From NCBI GenBank assembly GCA_964503335.1, contig CAZCZZ010000011.1, forward strand, positions 1-64,000: a stretch of 64,000 nt of DNA, in the 5' to 3' direction. This DNA is from CAZCZZ01 sp964503335. GTDB lineage: Bacteria > Verrucomicrobiota > Kiritimatiellia > CAIVKH01. The notes under the pieces are model-generated. The model searched no databases. It saw only the letters and a list, made by a program, of their open reading frames with translations, and was not told where the DNA came from. Both the position numbers and the translations under genes were made by a program. Shown piece by piece: positions 25,048 through 34,319 of this stretch; positions within the stretch are counted from its first letter, which is position 1, and each line of letters starts with the position of its first letter.

Positions 25048-25087
25048 AGGGGGCCCCGGGTTAAAATCCGAGGGCCCCTTGTGTTTT
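25048..25087 (+). terminator. Terminator after pilin 2
   Basis: AGGGGGCCC-CGG paired with CCG-A-GGGCCCCTT around a short A/T-rich loop, then GTGTTTT. Less perfect than the one after pilin 1, so read-through into pilin 3 is possible. Confidence 0.8.
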
Positions 25088-25124
25088 GATGAATCGGCGG
25101 TCGGGTAGCAGGGAGGGAAGTGCC

Positions 25125-25457
25125 ATGATGCATAGCCGTAAAGCGGCCTTCACGCTCATCGAGATCATGATCACGGTGGCCATCATCGGCCTGCTGGCGA
25201 TGATTGCCCTGCCGTCCTTCGTGAATGCAAGAACGTCATCCATGAAGAACACCTGCATCAGCCATATGAGGCAGATATCAGGTGCCAAGGACCAATACGC
25301 GCTCGTGAACAACGGCATCGCGCCGGCGAGCATCAGCGAACTCGTGCCTACCATCATCCGCAAGGAACCGAACTGTCCCTCGGGCGGAACCTACACGATC
25401 GGGGCCCTCGCCGAGGATCCTTCGTGCAGCCAATCGGCCTCGGGCCACACGATCTAG
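25125..25457 (+). CDS. Type IV pilin 3 (diverged, possibly minor)
   Basis: 110 residues from ATG 25125 (or 25128) after GGGAGGGAAG. Leader MMHSRKA, then AFTLIEIMITVAIIG. The residue before the mature Phe is alanine, not the glycine that prepilin peptidases normally need, so processing may be slower or altered. The rest follows pilins 1 and 2 (FVNARTSSMKNTCISHMRQISGAKDQYAL; Cys tail PNCPSG ... PSCSQ) but differs throughout, so it is an older copy. No sigma54 element before it; probably expressed by read-through from pilin 2 or from an unseen promoter. Could be a minor pilin. Confidence 0.9.
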   Translation: MMHSRKAAFTLIEIMITVAIIGLLAMIALPSFVNARTSSMKNTCISHMRQISGAKDQYALVNNGIAPASISELVPTIIRKEPNCPSGGTYTIGALAEDPSCSQSASGHTI

Positions 25458-25487
25458 CGGCGGATGCGGTCAATGTGTGAGTGAAAT

Positions 25488-25525
25488 ATGCGCCCCGGTT
25501 GTGCGCCGGGGCGCATTCTTTTTCT
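25488..25525 (+). terminator. Terminator after pilin 3
   Basis: ATGCGCCCCGG / CCGGGGCGCAT, 11 bp perfect stem with a 7 nt loop, followed by TCTTTTTCT. Closes the pilin cluster. Confidence 0.92.
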
Positions 25526-25562
25526 CGTGCGGATGTTTCCTCATCGCCATAGTGCGTGACAC

Positions 25563-27233
25563 ATGAAGGTACCCGATGTCGACACCCGCAAGGCCGTGAG
25601 CGTGGCCTTCCTCACCGCGCTGGTTCTGCGCGTCGTCTTCCTCATAGCCTTCGCCTTGTCGCCCCTGTTCCAGCCCATCGAAGGCGGAAACGACCGCAGT
25701 CTCTACCTCCGGCTGGCCCAGGAAGTCGGCGCAGGCCGAATCCTCCCGGACGACGTCTTCCAGTACATGCCGCTCTATCCGCTGGTCCTCGGCGCGGTCG
25801 CGGCTCTAGCGGGGGATGGCGTACTCATGCTCGCGGGATTGCTGGGGGCATTCATGGACGCTATCACCTCCGCCGTTATCGTCCTCCTGGCCTTGCGCTT
25901 CGGGGCGCGACCCTTCTACGCCCTCGTCGCGGCCTTGCTCTACGCGACCTATCCCCTGGCGATTGTGTTCTCGTCCGTCACGATGCCCAACACGCTCAAC
26001 ACCATGCTGCTCGTCCTCTTCACACTGGCCGCGTCAGGGTTGACGGGACAGGGGAAGATGTCTCGCTGGTTCGGAGTAGGCCTCCTTGCGGGCGTGGGTG
26101 CCCTCGGATTCGCAGGCTTCGTTCTGATCGTGATGGTCTGCGCGGTGTATTGGCTCGTGCTGACCGTGAAGCGCGAGGTGGGCGCACTCTGCGTGCCCGT
26201 ATTCCTCATCGCATTCGCGATCCCGATCGCCCCGGTCACAATCCACAACTACCGGGCGTCCGGAGAAACGATCCTCATCACAGCCCACGGCGGCTTCAAT
26301 TTCTTCATGGGCAATCACAAGGGTGCGACCGGCTATCCGATGCAGATCAAAGGTTTCCGGGGCGACCAGGGCAGCCTGCTCATCGACGCCATGCGCGAGG
26401 CGGAGCAGGCGACCGGACACAAGCTCACGCCGGCAGGGTTCTCGCGTTACTGGTCCGACCAGGCCAAGGCCTTCTGGCGAGAGCATCCCGGCGAAGCTGC
26501 AAAGCTCTTCGCCATCAAGTTCGCGAAGTTCTTCAATCTCGCCGAGTACGACGACATGCGTCTGTTGCCCTCATTACGGCTCACCGGACTCGGACAAGGC
26601 TGGGCGTGGTGGCCATCGTTTGCGCTGATCAGTGCGTTGGGCCTCGCCGGGCTTCTCTCCGTCCGCGGCTCGACCCTCCCGCGCCTGGTCACCGCGACCG
26701 CGATCTTTTCCGTGATCCTCTTCTTCGTGACATCGCGCTATCGCATGACGTCCGCGCCGCTCCTTGCAGCCTGCGCGGCCTGGGGGATCACGCAAGCTCA
26801 CGCCGGCACAAGGCGTGGACTCTGGACGGCGTTGTGCCTTGCCTGTGCGGTCCTTGCCTTGTGGCCCCTGAAGCAGCTCACAGATTTTCGCGCCCTCGAT
26901 CACTACAACGTCGCCGCGCACTTCCTCGACCGCGGTCTTGCCGAGGAAGCGCTCGATCAAGCGGATCGCGGCCTCGCCATCGCGCCCCAGACCGCCGATC
27001 TGCATTTCGTCCGCGGGAACGCATTGTTCGGACTCGACCGGCTCGACGAAGCAAAGGCTGCGTATATTGAGACGCTGAAGCTCAATCCAAGGAAGGCGCA
27101 GGCCCATTTTAACATCGCCGTCGTGTTCTCTTTGCAGGGTGATCTCGTGACGGCGCGGCAGGCCGCCAGCGAGGCCGTAAAGATCGACCCCGATTTTCAG
27201 ATGGCGAAGGACTTCCTCAAGTCCAACCCATGA
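25563..27233 (+). CDS. GT39/ArnT-like membrane glycosyltransferase with C-terminal TPRs
   Basis: 556 residues. About ten membrane helices in the first 430 residues, GT-C fold: a short N-terminal tail, first helix, then an extracytoplasmic loop with the acidic GGNDRSLYLRLAQE (likely catalytic Asp) and PLYPLVLG, as in polyprenyl-phosphate-sugar-dependent transferases. The C-terminus (about 445-556) has three TPR units (AEEALDQADRGLAIAPQ, DEAKAAYIETLKLNPRK, TARQAASEAVKIDPD). It should transfer a sugar from a lipid carrier to a protein or lipid on the outer face. Being right after the pilins, pilin glycosylation is a tempting but unproven role. The next gene starts 26 bp later. Confidence 0.85.
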   Translation: MKVPDVDTRKAVSVAFLTALVLRVVFLIAFALSPLFQPIEGGNDRSLYLRLAQEVGAGRILPDDVFQYMPLYPLVLGAVAALAGDGVLMLAGLLGAFMDAITSAVIVLLALRFGARPFYALVAALLYATYPLAIVFSSVTMPNTLNTMLLVLFTLAASGLTGQGKMSRWFGVGLLAGVGALGFAGFVLIVMVCAVYWLVLTVKREVGALCVPVFLIAFAIPIAPVTIHNYRASGETILITAHGGFNFFMGNHKGATGYPMQIKGFRGDQGSLLIDAMREAEQATGHKLTPAGFSRYWSDQAKAFWREHPGEAAKLFAIKFAKFFNLAEYDDMRLLPSLRLTGLGQGWAWWPSFALISALGLAGLLSVRGSTLPRLVTATAIFSVILFFVTSRYRMTSAPLLAACAAWGITQAHAGTRRGLWTALCLACAVLALWPLKQLTDFRALDHYNVAAHFLDRGLAEEALDQADRGLAIAPQTADLHFVRGNALFGLDRLDEAKAAYIETLKLNPRKAQAHFNIAVVFSLQGDLVTARQAASEAVKIDPDFQMAKDFLKSNP

Positions 27234-27259
27234 CGCTGCCATCGGTCATTGCAGCGTCA
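27231..27259 (+). promoter_or_regulatory. Hairpin joining stop and start codons of the two glycosyltransferase genes
   Basis: TGACGCTGC (27231-27239, including the stop codon) pairs perfectly with GCAGCGTCA (27251-27259, including the A of the next ATG). It would mask the next start unless ribosomes arriving from the first gene open it, suggesting translational coupling. Confidence 0.45.
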
Positions 27260-30200
27260 TGCTCAACCGACTATCCTTCGCTCCCTGCATGAGGTGGTAT
27301 CCATCCATTCACGAGCCTCGCCGGTTCCTTTTCTCTTATTTCATTCTCGCAGCGATTCTCTGTGTCGAACTCTTCATTCCCGGCCGCACGCTGTATCGCT
27401 GGGACACCTTTGTCTACACATGGCCCCTCCTGGTTGAAGCGCGCGCCCAGATACTTTCCGGCCACATGCCGTTCTGGGCCGACGGTGTTTGCGCGGGAAC
27501 GCCACTTCTCGAGAATATCAACGCCGGTGTTCTATATCCGCTTCGACTCATTTGCTGGTTTCTACCCCTGAAGTTCGGATTCAGTCTCTTCCTGCTGGTG
27601 CATACGTGGTTGAGCCTCGTCGCGACTCACCTGTTCCTGCAGCGGGCTTGCCGGACCGGCGCCGCGGGCGCCTTCGTGGGCGCGCTGGCCTATGTGGCAA
27701 GCGGCTATGCCCGTGGCATGTGGGACACGCTGCACATCGTAGCTCTGCCATGGATTCCTCTTGGACTTGTCGCGCTCTGCGAGGCCGCACGTCCCGGGCG
27801 ATTCCGTTTTTCGCTGCTAACGACCGCGATGTGCTGGGCGCTGCTGCTGCTGAGCGGCGACCTGCAGGCCACGGTGATCTGGACTGGTGTGGCGCTGCTG
27901 CTCGCCGTCGCACACCCTGCGCGGAAACGGCTGATTCTCGCATGGGCTGCGGCCGTCTTCACCGGCGTTCTCGTCTCCGCGGTCCAATGGCTGCCAGCAT
28001 TTGACGCGGCACAGACGTCCTATCGCGCGAGCGGACTGAGCTTCGCCGAAGCGACCGAACGCTCGTTTCACCCGAAGCGCCTGCTCGACCTCATCCTTCC
28101 GTACGCCTTCGGAAATCGCGATACGTGGCATGGCACGGGACTCATGGGAGCGGGCGCCACCAAGCTGTCGCCTTGGACGTGCTCCATCCATCTCGGTGTG
28201 CTTACCCTGCTGCCGATCCTCTTCGCCACGCGGAAGGCGAAGCGAAATCTCACGCTCTGGGCTATCGCCCTGATGGTCGGCGCCTTGCTCCTCTCGTTCG
28301 GTCGCTTCCTCCCTGGTTTCAGTCTCTGGCACTCCATTCCGGTCGTTTCGTCTTTCCGCTACCCGGAGAAGTATCTCCTCTGGTTTACGCTCGGAGCCTG
28401 TGTTCTAGCGGGCATGGGTTTCCGGCCGTTTGCAGCCTTCCTGCACAGGCGCCTCCCGTCGCTCCGAGGCGGCGAAGCTGTGGCAGCAGCGATCATCGCG
28501 CTATCGATTGTCCCGGTCTGGTTCCGCGAGATTCCGACCACGTCGCGGTTCGATCCGCTCAGCCGGCCCGTTCTCGTCGATATCGTGAAGCAGTCGCCCG
28601 AGCCGATGGGACGCGTCTTGCGCGATCGCGCGGCCACCGTGGTGCCGCTTCCATCGTTGCATGGCATGCGACCCACAGAAAGGCAGGCCGTGTTCTATCG
28701 CGAGGGCCTGAACTTCAACACGCCGCGGGTCTGGGGTCTGCGCAGCGCCGAGGGTTTCTCTCCGACGGAACCGGCTGCGATGCGTACGCTCCGGCTTCGC
28801 GATGCAGCGGCCGAAGACGATACCGTGGCGCCTCCGGATGCCTTGGTTCGCTTCTGCAGGAATGCAGCGGTGCGATGGCTCGTCACCACGCCGCAACGAC
28901 TTCGTGAATTAGGCGCGGTGGGACTTGTCGCGACGGCCTACGAGACCTTCGGACAATCCACACAACTGGTCCTTGCCTCCGTGTCATCGCCCGATGCGCG
29001 GATCATGCAAAGTAACTCGACAACATCCATCAAGGACATCTGGCGGGCGAGGCCCGGCTTCATTCGAATCAATCTGCATCCCGGCCCGGCAGCCACGCTA
29101 CACGTTGCAGAGACCTATACCCGCGGCTGGACGGCCGAAAACGAGTCGGATGAGAAGCTGGATGTTGTCGTTTCAGAGGAAGCATTCGTCGGTGTGAAGG
29201 TGCCTGCGGGCACCACGCAAGTCCGGCTCACGTACAGGCCCGCGCTGTGGCACCTTTCGCTTCTGGTGTCCGGGATCGGTCTCGCTGCCTTGATCGCACT
29301 CGGGCTTTCTCGTTGTTTCGTGAGCCCCGTTGTCGTTGCGCTTCTTGCGACGCTCGTTCTGGGTCTGGCTGCTCGCGGCAACTGGTCCTGCACGTTCGAC
29401 GAGGGCTTCCACACGGTGCGTGGCATGACCCGTCTTGTGTTGAACGACTCCCGGCTCTGTTACTTTCATCCGCCCTTGCAGAATGCCTTGTGCGGCTACT
29501 TCGCGCATCTTGCGCACGGAGATCGCATCAGCTACGCCATCGGCGGGACGTGGGATCGCGCCGATGTGAGCGACGGTTCGGTCGATTTCGCTGCCGTCAA
29601 CCGGTCGCTCTATCCGGACCTGATCCAGTCATCACGGTGGGGAAGCCTGCTCCTCTTGCTCCTGCTCGTCGCGGTGGGTGTGACGTGGGCGGGACAAGCG
29701 GCAGGGCCGGTCGCCGCATGGCTTGCGGCCGCGGGCCTCGCCTTAAACCCGTCGCTGATTACGCACGGCAACCTCACAACCACGGACATCGGCATTTGTG
29801 CCTTCGTCGTTACCGGCTCATGGTGCTGCTGGCGGTTTCATCATTCGAAGAACTTCCTCTGGCTCCTTGGTGGGCTCCTTGCGTTTGTCGCGGGGTCCTC
29901 GACGAAGTTCTCGGGCCTGCTCTGGCTGGGCGTGTTCCTGGTGGTGTGTGTGCCGATGTGGACTATTCGGATGCGTCGCCCCGGCCTGCTTGTGATGCTC
30001 CCTCTCGGCGCCGGATTGCTCGTGTGTTCAGTTCTTGTTCTCTACGGTCCAACGCCACAGGCGGTTCGTGTTACCGACGGCTGGTTTGCGGGACTCGTCA
30101 TTCCGGGGGGGCGCTACCTCGAAGGCCTGGTTCAGCAGACTGACCATGCCCTGACCGGGCACCGCGCGTTCTTTAACGGCCATTCGATCATGAAGGCCTC

Positions 30201-30945
30201 ATGGTGGTATGTGCCCGTCGTGCTTGCGCTGAAGACGCCTATCCTGTGGGCGTTGTGTGGACTCGTTGCCGCCTCTACGTATCTGAGGCGGAGGGGCGAT
30301 CTGTCGCGGATCACGCCCTTCCTTCCCTTCCTGATCTTCGCCCTGCTGCTGTGCGTCGGAAGCAAACTCGCGCTGGGCATTCGCCACGCGCTTCCCCTGG
30401 TCGTGATGTTCACGCTTGCGACTTCGGTGTGGGCTGCGCGAATCCGGCACGAAACCATACGTCAGGTTGCTGCGCTCCTGCTTGCCGTGTCAGCCGCGTC
30501 AACCGCCGTCATGTCGTATCCGTCCTATCTATCCTATTTCAACATCGCCGCCGGCGGCGTTCAGGAAGGTCACCGCTGGACCGTGGACAGCAACTACGAT
30601 TGGGGGCAAGACGCCGGAATTGTGGAAGAACAGTGGGCCGCGCTCACGAAAGCCACGGGCGGCTATCCGCCGCGCCTCATCTACTTCGGGTTCATCGATC
30701 CTGCGTACATCTACGGCCTCGATGTCGCACCGGGCTCCTACCTCGGTTTCATGAACTGGCGAAACATCCATCGGAATGGCACCGCCGAAGCCTGGCGAGC
30801 CGCGTTGGACTCCGGCAAAGGCCCCGCCGTCGCAAGTCTCTCCGCCCTCCGCGTGCAACCGAACGGAATCGTCTTCCCCGTGGCGCCCGATGGTGACTCT
30901 CTCGGTCGGATCGGAACCTCTTACCTGCTCTTGCCTGAGCGCTAG
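27259..30945 (+). CDS. Giant membrane protein: YfhO-like half fused to a GT39/PMT-like half
   Basis: 1228 residues with about 20 or more membrane helices. Residues 1-690 resemble YfhO-type GT-C proteins (LYRWDTFVYTWPLLVEARAQ near the N-terminus, FRYPEKYLLWFTLGACVLAG, and a soluble beta domain at about 560-670). Residues 700-1228 form a second GT-C unit: FDEGFHTVRGMTRLVLN with the acidic FDE in the first loop, YFHPPLQNALCGYFAHL, and a C-terminal soluble part with SNYDWGQD, as in PMT_2-like proteins. Likely transfers sugars from polyprenyl phosphate in the periplasm. ATG 27259 lies in a hairpin; M11 (27289) is an alternative start. Its stop shares CTAG with the convergent pyk stop. Confidence 0.82.
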   Translation: MLNRLSFAPCMRWYPSIHEPRRFLFSYFILAAILCVELFIPGRTLYRWDTFVYTWPLLVEARAQILSGHMPFWADGVCAGTPLLENINAGVLYPLRLICWFLPLKFGFSLFLLVHTWLSLVATHLFLQRACRTGAAGAFVGALAYVASGYARGMWDTLHIVALPWIPLGLVALCEAARPGRFRFSLLTTAMCWALLLLSGDLQATVIWTGVALLLAVAHPARKRLILAWAAAVFTGVLVSAVQWLPAFDAAQTSYRASGLSFAEATERSFHPKRLLDLILPYAFGNRDTWHGTGLMGAGATKLSPWTCSIHLGVLTLLPILFATRKAKRNLTLWAIALMVGALLLSFGRFLPGFSLWHSIPVVSSFRYPEKYLLWFTLGACVLAGMGFRPFAAFLHRRLPSLRGGEAVAAAIIALSIVPVWFREIPTTSRFDPLSRPVLVDIVKQSPEPMGRVLRDRAATVVPLPSLHGMRPTERQAVFYREGLNFNTPRVWGLRSAEGFSPTEPAAMRTLRLRDAAAEDDTVAPPDALVRFCRNAAVRWLVTTPQRLRELGAVGLVATAYETFGQSTQLVLASVSSPDARIMQSNSTTSIKDIWRARPGFIRINLHPGPAATLHVAETYTRGWTAENESDEKLDVVVSEEAFVGVKVPAGTTQVRLTYRPALWHLSLLVSGIGLAALIALGLSRCFVSPVVVALLATLVLGLAARGNWSCTFDEGFHTVRGMTRLVLNDSRLCYFHPPLQNALCGYFAHLAHGDRISYAIGGTWDRADVSDGSVDFAAVNRSLYPDLIQSSRWGSLLLLLLLVAVGVTWAGQAAGPVAAWLAAAGLALNPSLITHGNLTTTDIGICAFVVTGSWCCWRFHHSKNFLWLLGGLLAFVAGSSTKFSGLLWLGVFLVVCVPMWTIRMRRPGLLVMLPLGAGLLVCSVLVLYGPTPQAVRVTDGWFAGLVIPGGRYLEGLVQQTDHALTGHRAFFNGHSIMKASWWYVPVVLALKTPILWALCGLVAASTYLRRRGDLSRITPFLPFLIFALLLCVGSKLALGIRHALPLVVMFTLATSVWAARIRHETIRQVAALLLAVSAASTAVMSYPSYLSYFNIAAGGVQEGHRWTVDSNYDWGQDAGIVEEQWAALTKATGGYPPRLIYFGFIDPAYIYGLDVAPGSYLGFMNWRNIHRNGTAEAWRAALDSGKGPAVASLSALRVQPNGIVFPVAPDGDSLGRIGTSYLLLPER

Positions 30946-32405
30946 TCAACCTTCTGCATCATGACGGTGTCGACCAGGCGGCCGCGGATGTTGACTTCGG
31001 TTACGGCGACGATGCTGGAGCCGCTGTGGATCAAGCCGGCGGCTTTCAGCAGCTTCACGGCGTTCTCGACGTTCAGCGGCGGATCTTCCTCGAAGTCGAG
31101 GTAGTAGGGCTGGATGCCCCAGTAGAGCTGAAGCTGGTGTAGCAGGCGCTGGTTGTCGGTGAAGGCGTAGATGGGGGAATGCATCGGGCGGAGCCACGCG
31201 GCGTTCCTTGCCATCGAGCCCGTGCGCGTGAAGACGACAATCGCTTCGGCGCCGACTTCGCGCGCCATGACAGAGGCGGACTTCACCATCTTGGAGCCGA
31301 GGCTGTCCATCTTCGCCAGGTCCGCGTAATCGGCACCGCCGCTTCGCTCCACGCGTCGCGCGATGCGATCCATGATCTCAATACACTTGATCGGGTAGTG
31401 ACCGACCGACGTTTCGCCGGAGAGCATGATGGCATCGGCCTGTTCGAAGACGGCGTTGGAGACGTCTGTAATCTCGGCCCGCGTCGGCGAGGGGCTGGTT
31501 ATCATCGATTCCAGCATGTGCGTGGCGACGATGACTGGCTTGCCGCGTATGATGCAGCCCTTGACGATGCGGCGCTGGATGATCGGCAGCTCTTCGTACG
31601 GGCACTCGATGCCGAGATCGCCGCGCGCGACCATGACGCCGTCCGACGCTTCGATGATGCTCGTCAGGTTGCGCACGCCTTCCTGGTCTTCGAGCTTTGC
31701 GATGACTTTCTGCGGCGCTTTGCGGTAATCGAGAATCGCCTTGAGCTTCAGAACGTCCTCGGCCTCCCGCACGAAGGACATGGCGATGTAGTCGATGCCC
31801 AGTTCAATACCGAGTTCGACGTCCTTGATGTCCTTGTCGGTCAATGCCGGCAGATTGACCCGCACGCCCGGCAAATTGATGTGTCGGCGGCTGCCCAGCA
31901 CGCCCTCGGTCAGCACTTCGCAGGTCAATTGGTTGCGTTGCTTCTCGAGCACCTTCAACTGGATGACGCCGTTGTCCACGAGGACGACGTCGCCGACCCG
32001 GATGTCGTCGACGAGGTGATCGTAATTTACGTCGACAGAATGTTGTTCGACGGATTTTTCGCCGCGCACGGTCAGCGCAATGCGCTCACCGGGCTTGAGG
32101 TTCAGCGCGGTAGTGATCTCGCCCGTTCGGATCGCGGGTCCCTGCAGGTCCATCATGATCGCGACGCGGCGATCGAGCAGTTCGCTGCACATGCGGATCC
32201 GTTCTGCTGTAAGCCGCGCCTGCTCTGCATTGGCATGGCTCATGTTGATACGGGCCACGTTCATGCCGGCCTCGATGAGCTTGCGGATCATTTCCGGCGA
32301 GTCGGTGGCCGGACCGAGCGTGGCGATGATCTTGGTGCGACGGTAGGCGGGCGAAGGCGTGGCAGGGGCCGCCGGCATGATCTCGGAGTCTTCGGAAAGT
32401 GCCAT
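30942..32405 (-). CDS. pyk: Pyruvate kinase
   Basis: Glycolytic enzyme, phosphoenolpyruvate plus ADP to pyruvate plus ATP. 487 residues, normal length. N-terminal TKIIATLGPATDSPEMIRKL, B domain around 95-190, the catalytic region IAKLEDQEGVRNL and the metal/substrate site GVMVARGDLGIE, then MLESMITSPSPTRAEITDVSNAV with the K+/Mg2+ signature, and the C-terminal regulatory domain (about 365-487). There is a short N-terminal extension (about 20 residues) before the barrel. Convergent with the preceding plus gene. Confidence 0.97.
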   Translation of the reverse strand: MALSEDSEIMPAAPATPSPAYRRTKIIATLGPATDSPEMIRKLIEAGMNVARINMSHANAEQARLTAERIRMCSELLDRRVAIMMDLQGPAIRTGEITTALNLKPGERIALTVRGEKSVEQHSVDVNYDHLVDDIRVGDVVLVDNGVIQLKVLEKQRNQLTCEVLTEGVLGSRRHINLPGVRVNLPALTDKDIKDVELGIELGIDYIAMSFVREAEDVLKLKAILDYRKAPQKVIAKLEDQEGVRNLTSIIEASDGVMVARGDLGIECPYEELPIIQRRIVKGCIIRGKPVIVATHMLESMITSPSPTRAEITDVSNAVFEQADAIMLSGETSVGHYPIKCIEIMDRIARRVERSGGADYADLAKMDSLGSKMVKSASVMAREVGAEAIVVFTRTGSMARNAAWLRPMHSPIYAFTDNQRLLHQLQLYWGIQPYYLDFEEDPPLNVENAVKLLKAAGLIHSGSSIVAVTEVNIRGRLVDTVMMQKVD

Positions 32406-32423
32406 GGTGATTCTCCCGTATCG

Positions 32424-33515
32424 TTACAAGTCAACGCCGATGAACTTGCCGTTCTTCTGCAGAAGTTTCCCGTCGACGTAGAGCGCACCGTCTTTGCGCA
32501 GGTCCTTGATCATGTCCCAGTGCAACGCCGACTTGTTTCTGCCTCCGGTTTCGACATAGGACTCACCGAGGGCGAGGTGGACTGTGCCGCCGATCTTCTC
32601 GTCGAAGAGGATGTTCTTGATGAATCGCTGGATGCCGTAGTTGGTTCCGATGCCGAGTTCGCCGAGGCGGCGCGCACCCGGATCCATATCGAGCATTTTG
32701 AGGAGATAGTCCTGATTCTTCGTCGCCGTGGCTTCGACCACGAGGCCCTTGCGGAAGACGAGGCGAATACCGTCGATCTCGCGGCCGCCCTCGCAGACGG
32801 GGAAATCGTAGGCGATATGGCCTTCCGCTGAATCCTCAACGGGACCGGTGAAGATCTCGCCGCTGGGCACGTTGTGCGTGGCGACGGAGCTGATGAACGT
32901 GCGGCCTTTCACGGACATCTTCAGGTCGGTGCCTGGTCCGACGATGCGAACCTCGTCCGCGCTGCGGAACTTGGCGATCAGCTTCTGGTGCTTCTTCTCG
33001 AGGGCGTTCCACTCCGCGACGGGATCGTCGCGATCGAGGAAATTGGCCTTGTAGACAAAGTCCTCGAAGTCGCTGAGGCTCATTTCGGCATCCATCGCGT
33101 AGGCCTGGGTGGGGAAGAGTGTCAGGGCCCACTTCTTGGCGAGCAGGATCTTGCGCACGGGTTTGCGCGCCTTGGCCACGCGAGTCTGGAGGGATGGGTC
33201 CACGGAGGAAAGGGCACGTGTGTTCGCGCTCGCCATGATGCGGACGGTTCCGTCCACAACCTTGGCGTAGCTCATTTCGAAGGGAGAAAGATTGTCCAGG
33301 TGATGCGGCTTGGCGCTGCGGAAGAAGCGATCCGTGAAGCTGGAAGGCGTCATTCGGACGACCGGGTAGGCGCCGGCCTTCAACAACTCCTCGTACAAGG
33401 CTTCGAAAAGCGGCTCGGCTTCCGATGGACCTTCCACGCCGATTGTTTCCTTCGGCTTGGCGTAAATTGAGTAACGGGCCAGCAACTCTGCAAAGCGTTG
33501 AACACGTGAATCCAT
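32424..33515 (-). CDS. M29-family aminopeptidase (leucyl aminopeptidase type II)
   Basis: 363 residues, usual length for the AmpS/AmpT family of two-metal aminopeptidases. Candidate metal ligands sit in the conserved C-terminal blocks: NVPSGEIFTGP (Glu), LGELGIGTN (Glu), GTVHLALGESY (His) and SALHWDMIKDL (His, Asp). Removes N-terminal residues from peptides in the cytoplasm. 18 bp upstream of pyk on the same strand, so probably co-transcribed. The divergent region up to fabA (33516-33795) carries a nested hairpin at 33539-33580. Confidence 0.92.
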   Translation of the reverse strand: MDSRVQRFAELLARYSIYAKPKETIGVEGPSEAEPLFEALYEELLKAGAYPVVRMTPSSFTDRFFRSAKPHHLDNLSPFEMSYAKVVDGTVRIMASANTRALSSVDPSLQTRVAKARKPVRKILLAKKWALTLFPTQAYAMDAEMSLSDFEDFVYKANFLDRDDPVAEWNALEKKHQKLIAKFRSADEVRIVGPGTDLKMSVKGRTFISSVATHNVPSGEIFTGPVEDSAEGHIAYDFPVCEGGREIDGIRLVFRKGLVVEATATKNQDYLLKMLDMDPGARRLGELGIGTNYGIQRFIKNILFDEKIGGTVHLALGESYVETGGRNKSALHWDMIKDLRKDGALYVDGKLLQKNGKFIGVDL

Positions 33516-33538
33516 GAGACCTTCCTGTTGATGGGCGA

Positions 33539-33580
33539 CACGATGCGCAGGCGTGAGAACGCCTGTCCCCTTTCATCGTG
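33539..33580. repeat. Nested hairpin in the aminopeptidase leader
   Basis: Outer arms CACGATG (33539-33545) / CATCGTG (33574-33580) and inner arms CAGGCGT (33548-33554) / ACGCCTG (33559-33565). About 25-65 bp upstream of the aminopeptidase ATG. May be another REP-like element or a leader structure; no second copy was seen. Confidence 0.4.
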
Positions 33581-33795
33581 CGGCGGCGAGACTATAGCGC
33601 AGCCCCTGCAAAAGAGAAGGGGAGAAACGGGTCCAGGGTTCCCGACGTCGAGGGTAGCGCCGCCGGAAATCTCCATGAACGAGCCTGCTCGACTTTCTAG
33701 AGACGCTTCAGCATACTGCATCACTTGGCTGGGCTGTTGTCCGGTTTCAGAAGGGCAGTGGGGCTGACAGAATTCGTAAGCAGTTGCCGTTAATC

Positions 33796-34311
33796 ATGAT
33801 AACGAAGCACTCGTACAACTATGATGAGCTGATTACCGCAGGCCATGGGCAACTGTTTGGGGTCGATAACGCGCGCCTTCCCCTCCCGCCGATGCTGATG
33901 TTTGACCGGATCCCCGAAATCTATGCGACGGGCGGTCGATACGATAAGGGCTATGCCGTGGCGGAATTGGACATCAAACCAGATCTGTGGTTTTTTGGCT
34001 GTCACTTCGAGACCGATCCCGTCATGCCGGGTTGCCTGGGTTTGGACGCGCTCTGGCAGCTCGTGGGCTTCTTTCTCTGCAACAGTGGCGGGCCGGGAAA
34101 GGGCCGTGCACTGGGTGTGGGTGAGGTTAAATTTACCGGGCAGGTGTTGCCAACGGCGAAAGTTGTCCGCTACAGGATCGATCTTAAGCGACTGATCATG
34201 CGTCGGCTCTACATGGGAATCGCCGATGGGACAGTTGAGGTCGACGGGCGAACAATTTATACTGCCACGGATCTACGCGTAGGGCTGTTTACTTCAACCG
34301 ACGGATTTTAG
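33796..34311 (+). CDS. fabA: 3-hydroxydecanoyl-ACP dehydratase/isomerase FabA
   Basis: Bifunctional enzyme that introduces the cis double bond of unsaturated fatty acids without oxygen. 171 residues, and with the start at ATG 33796 the catalytic H70 and D84 fall exactly at the E. coli positions (GCHF ... GCLGLDALWQL). DLWFFGCHF-TDPVMPGCLGLD and GRALGVGEVKFTGQVLPTAK are nearly as in E. coli FabA, much closer than to FabZ. A TTG at 33784 would add four residues and is not needed. Followed after 8 bp by fabB. Confidence 0.97.
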   Translation: MITKHSYNYDELITAGHGQLFGVDNARLPLPPMLMFDRIPEIYATGGRYDKGYAVAELDIKPDLWFFGCHFETDPVMPGCLGLDALWQLVGFFLCNSGGPGKGRALGVGEVKFTGQVLPTAKVVRYRIDLKRLIMRRLYMGIADGTVEVDGRTIYTATDLRVGLFTSTDGF

Positions 34312-34319
34312 GGCAGCGT

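Noticed and set aside
25556..27070. 504-codon plus-strand open frame overlapping the glycosyltransferase
   Set aside because: Arg/Pro-rich alternative frame; the other frame has membrane helices and TPRs.
31179..32831. 550-codon plus-strand open frame opposite pyk
   Set aside because: Antisense of pyruvate kinase and part of the aminopeptidase; Asp/His-rich shadow.
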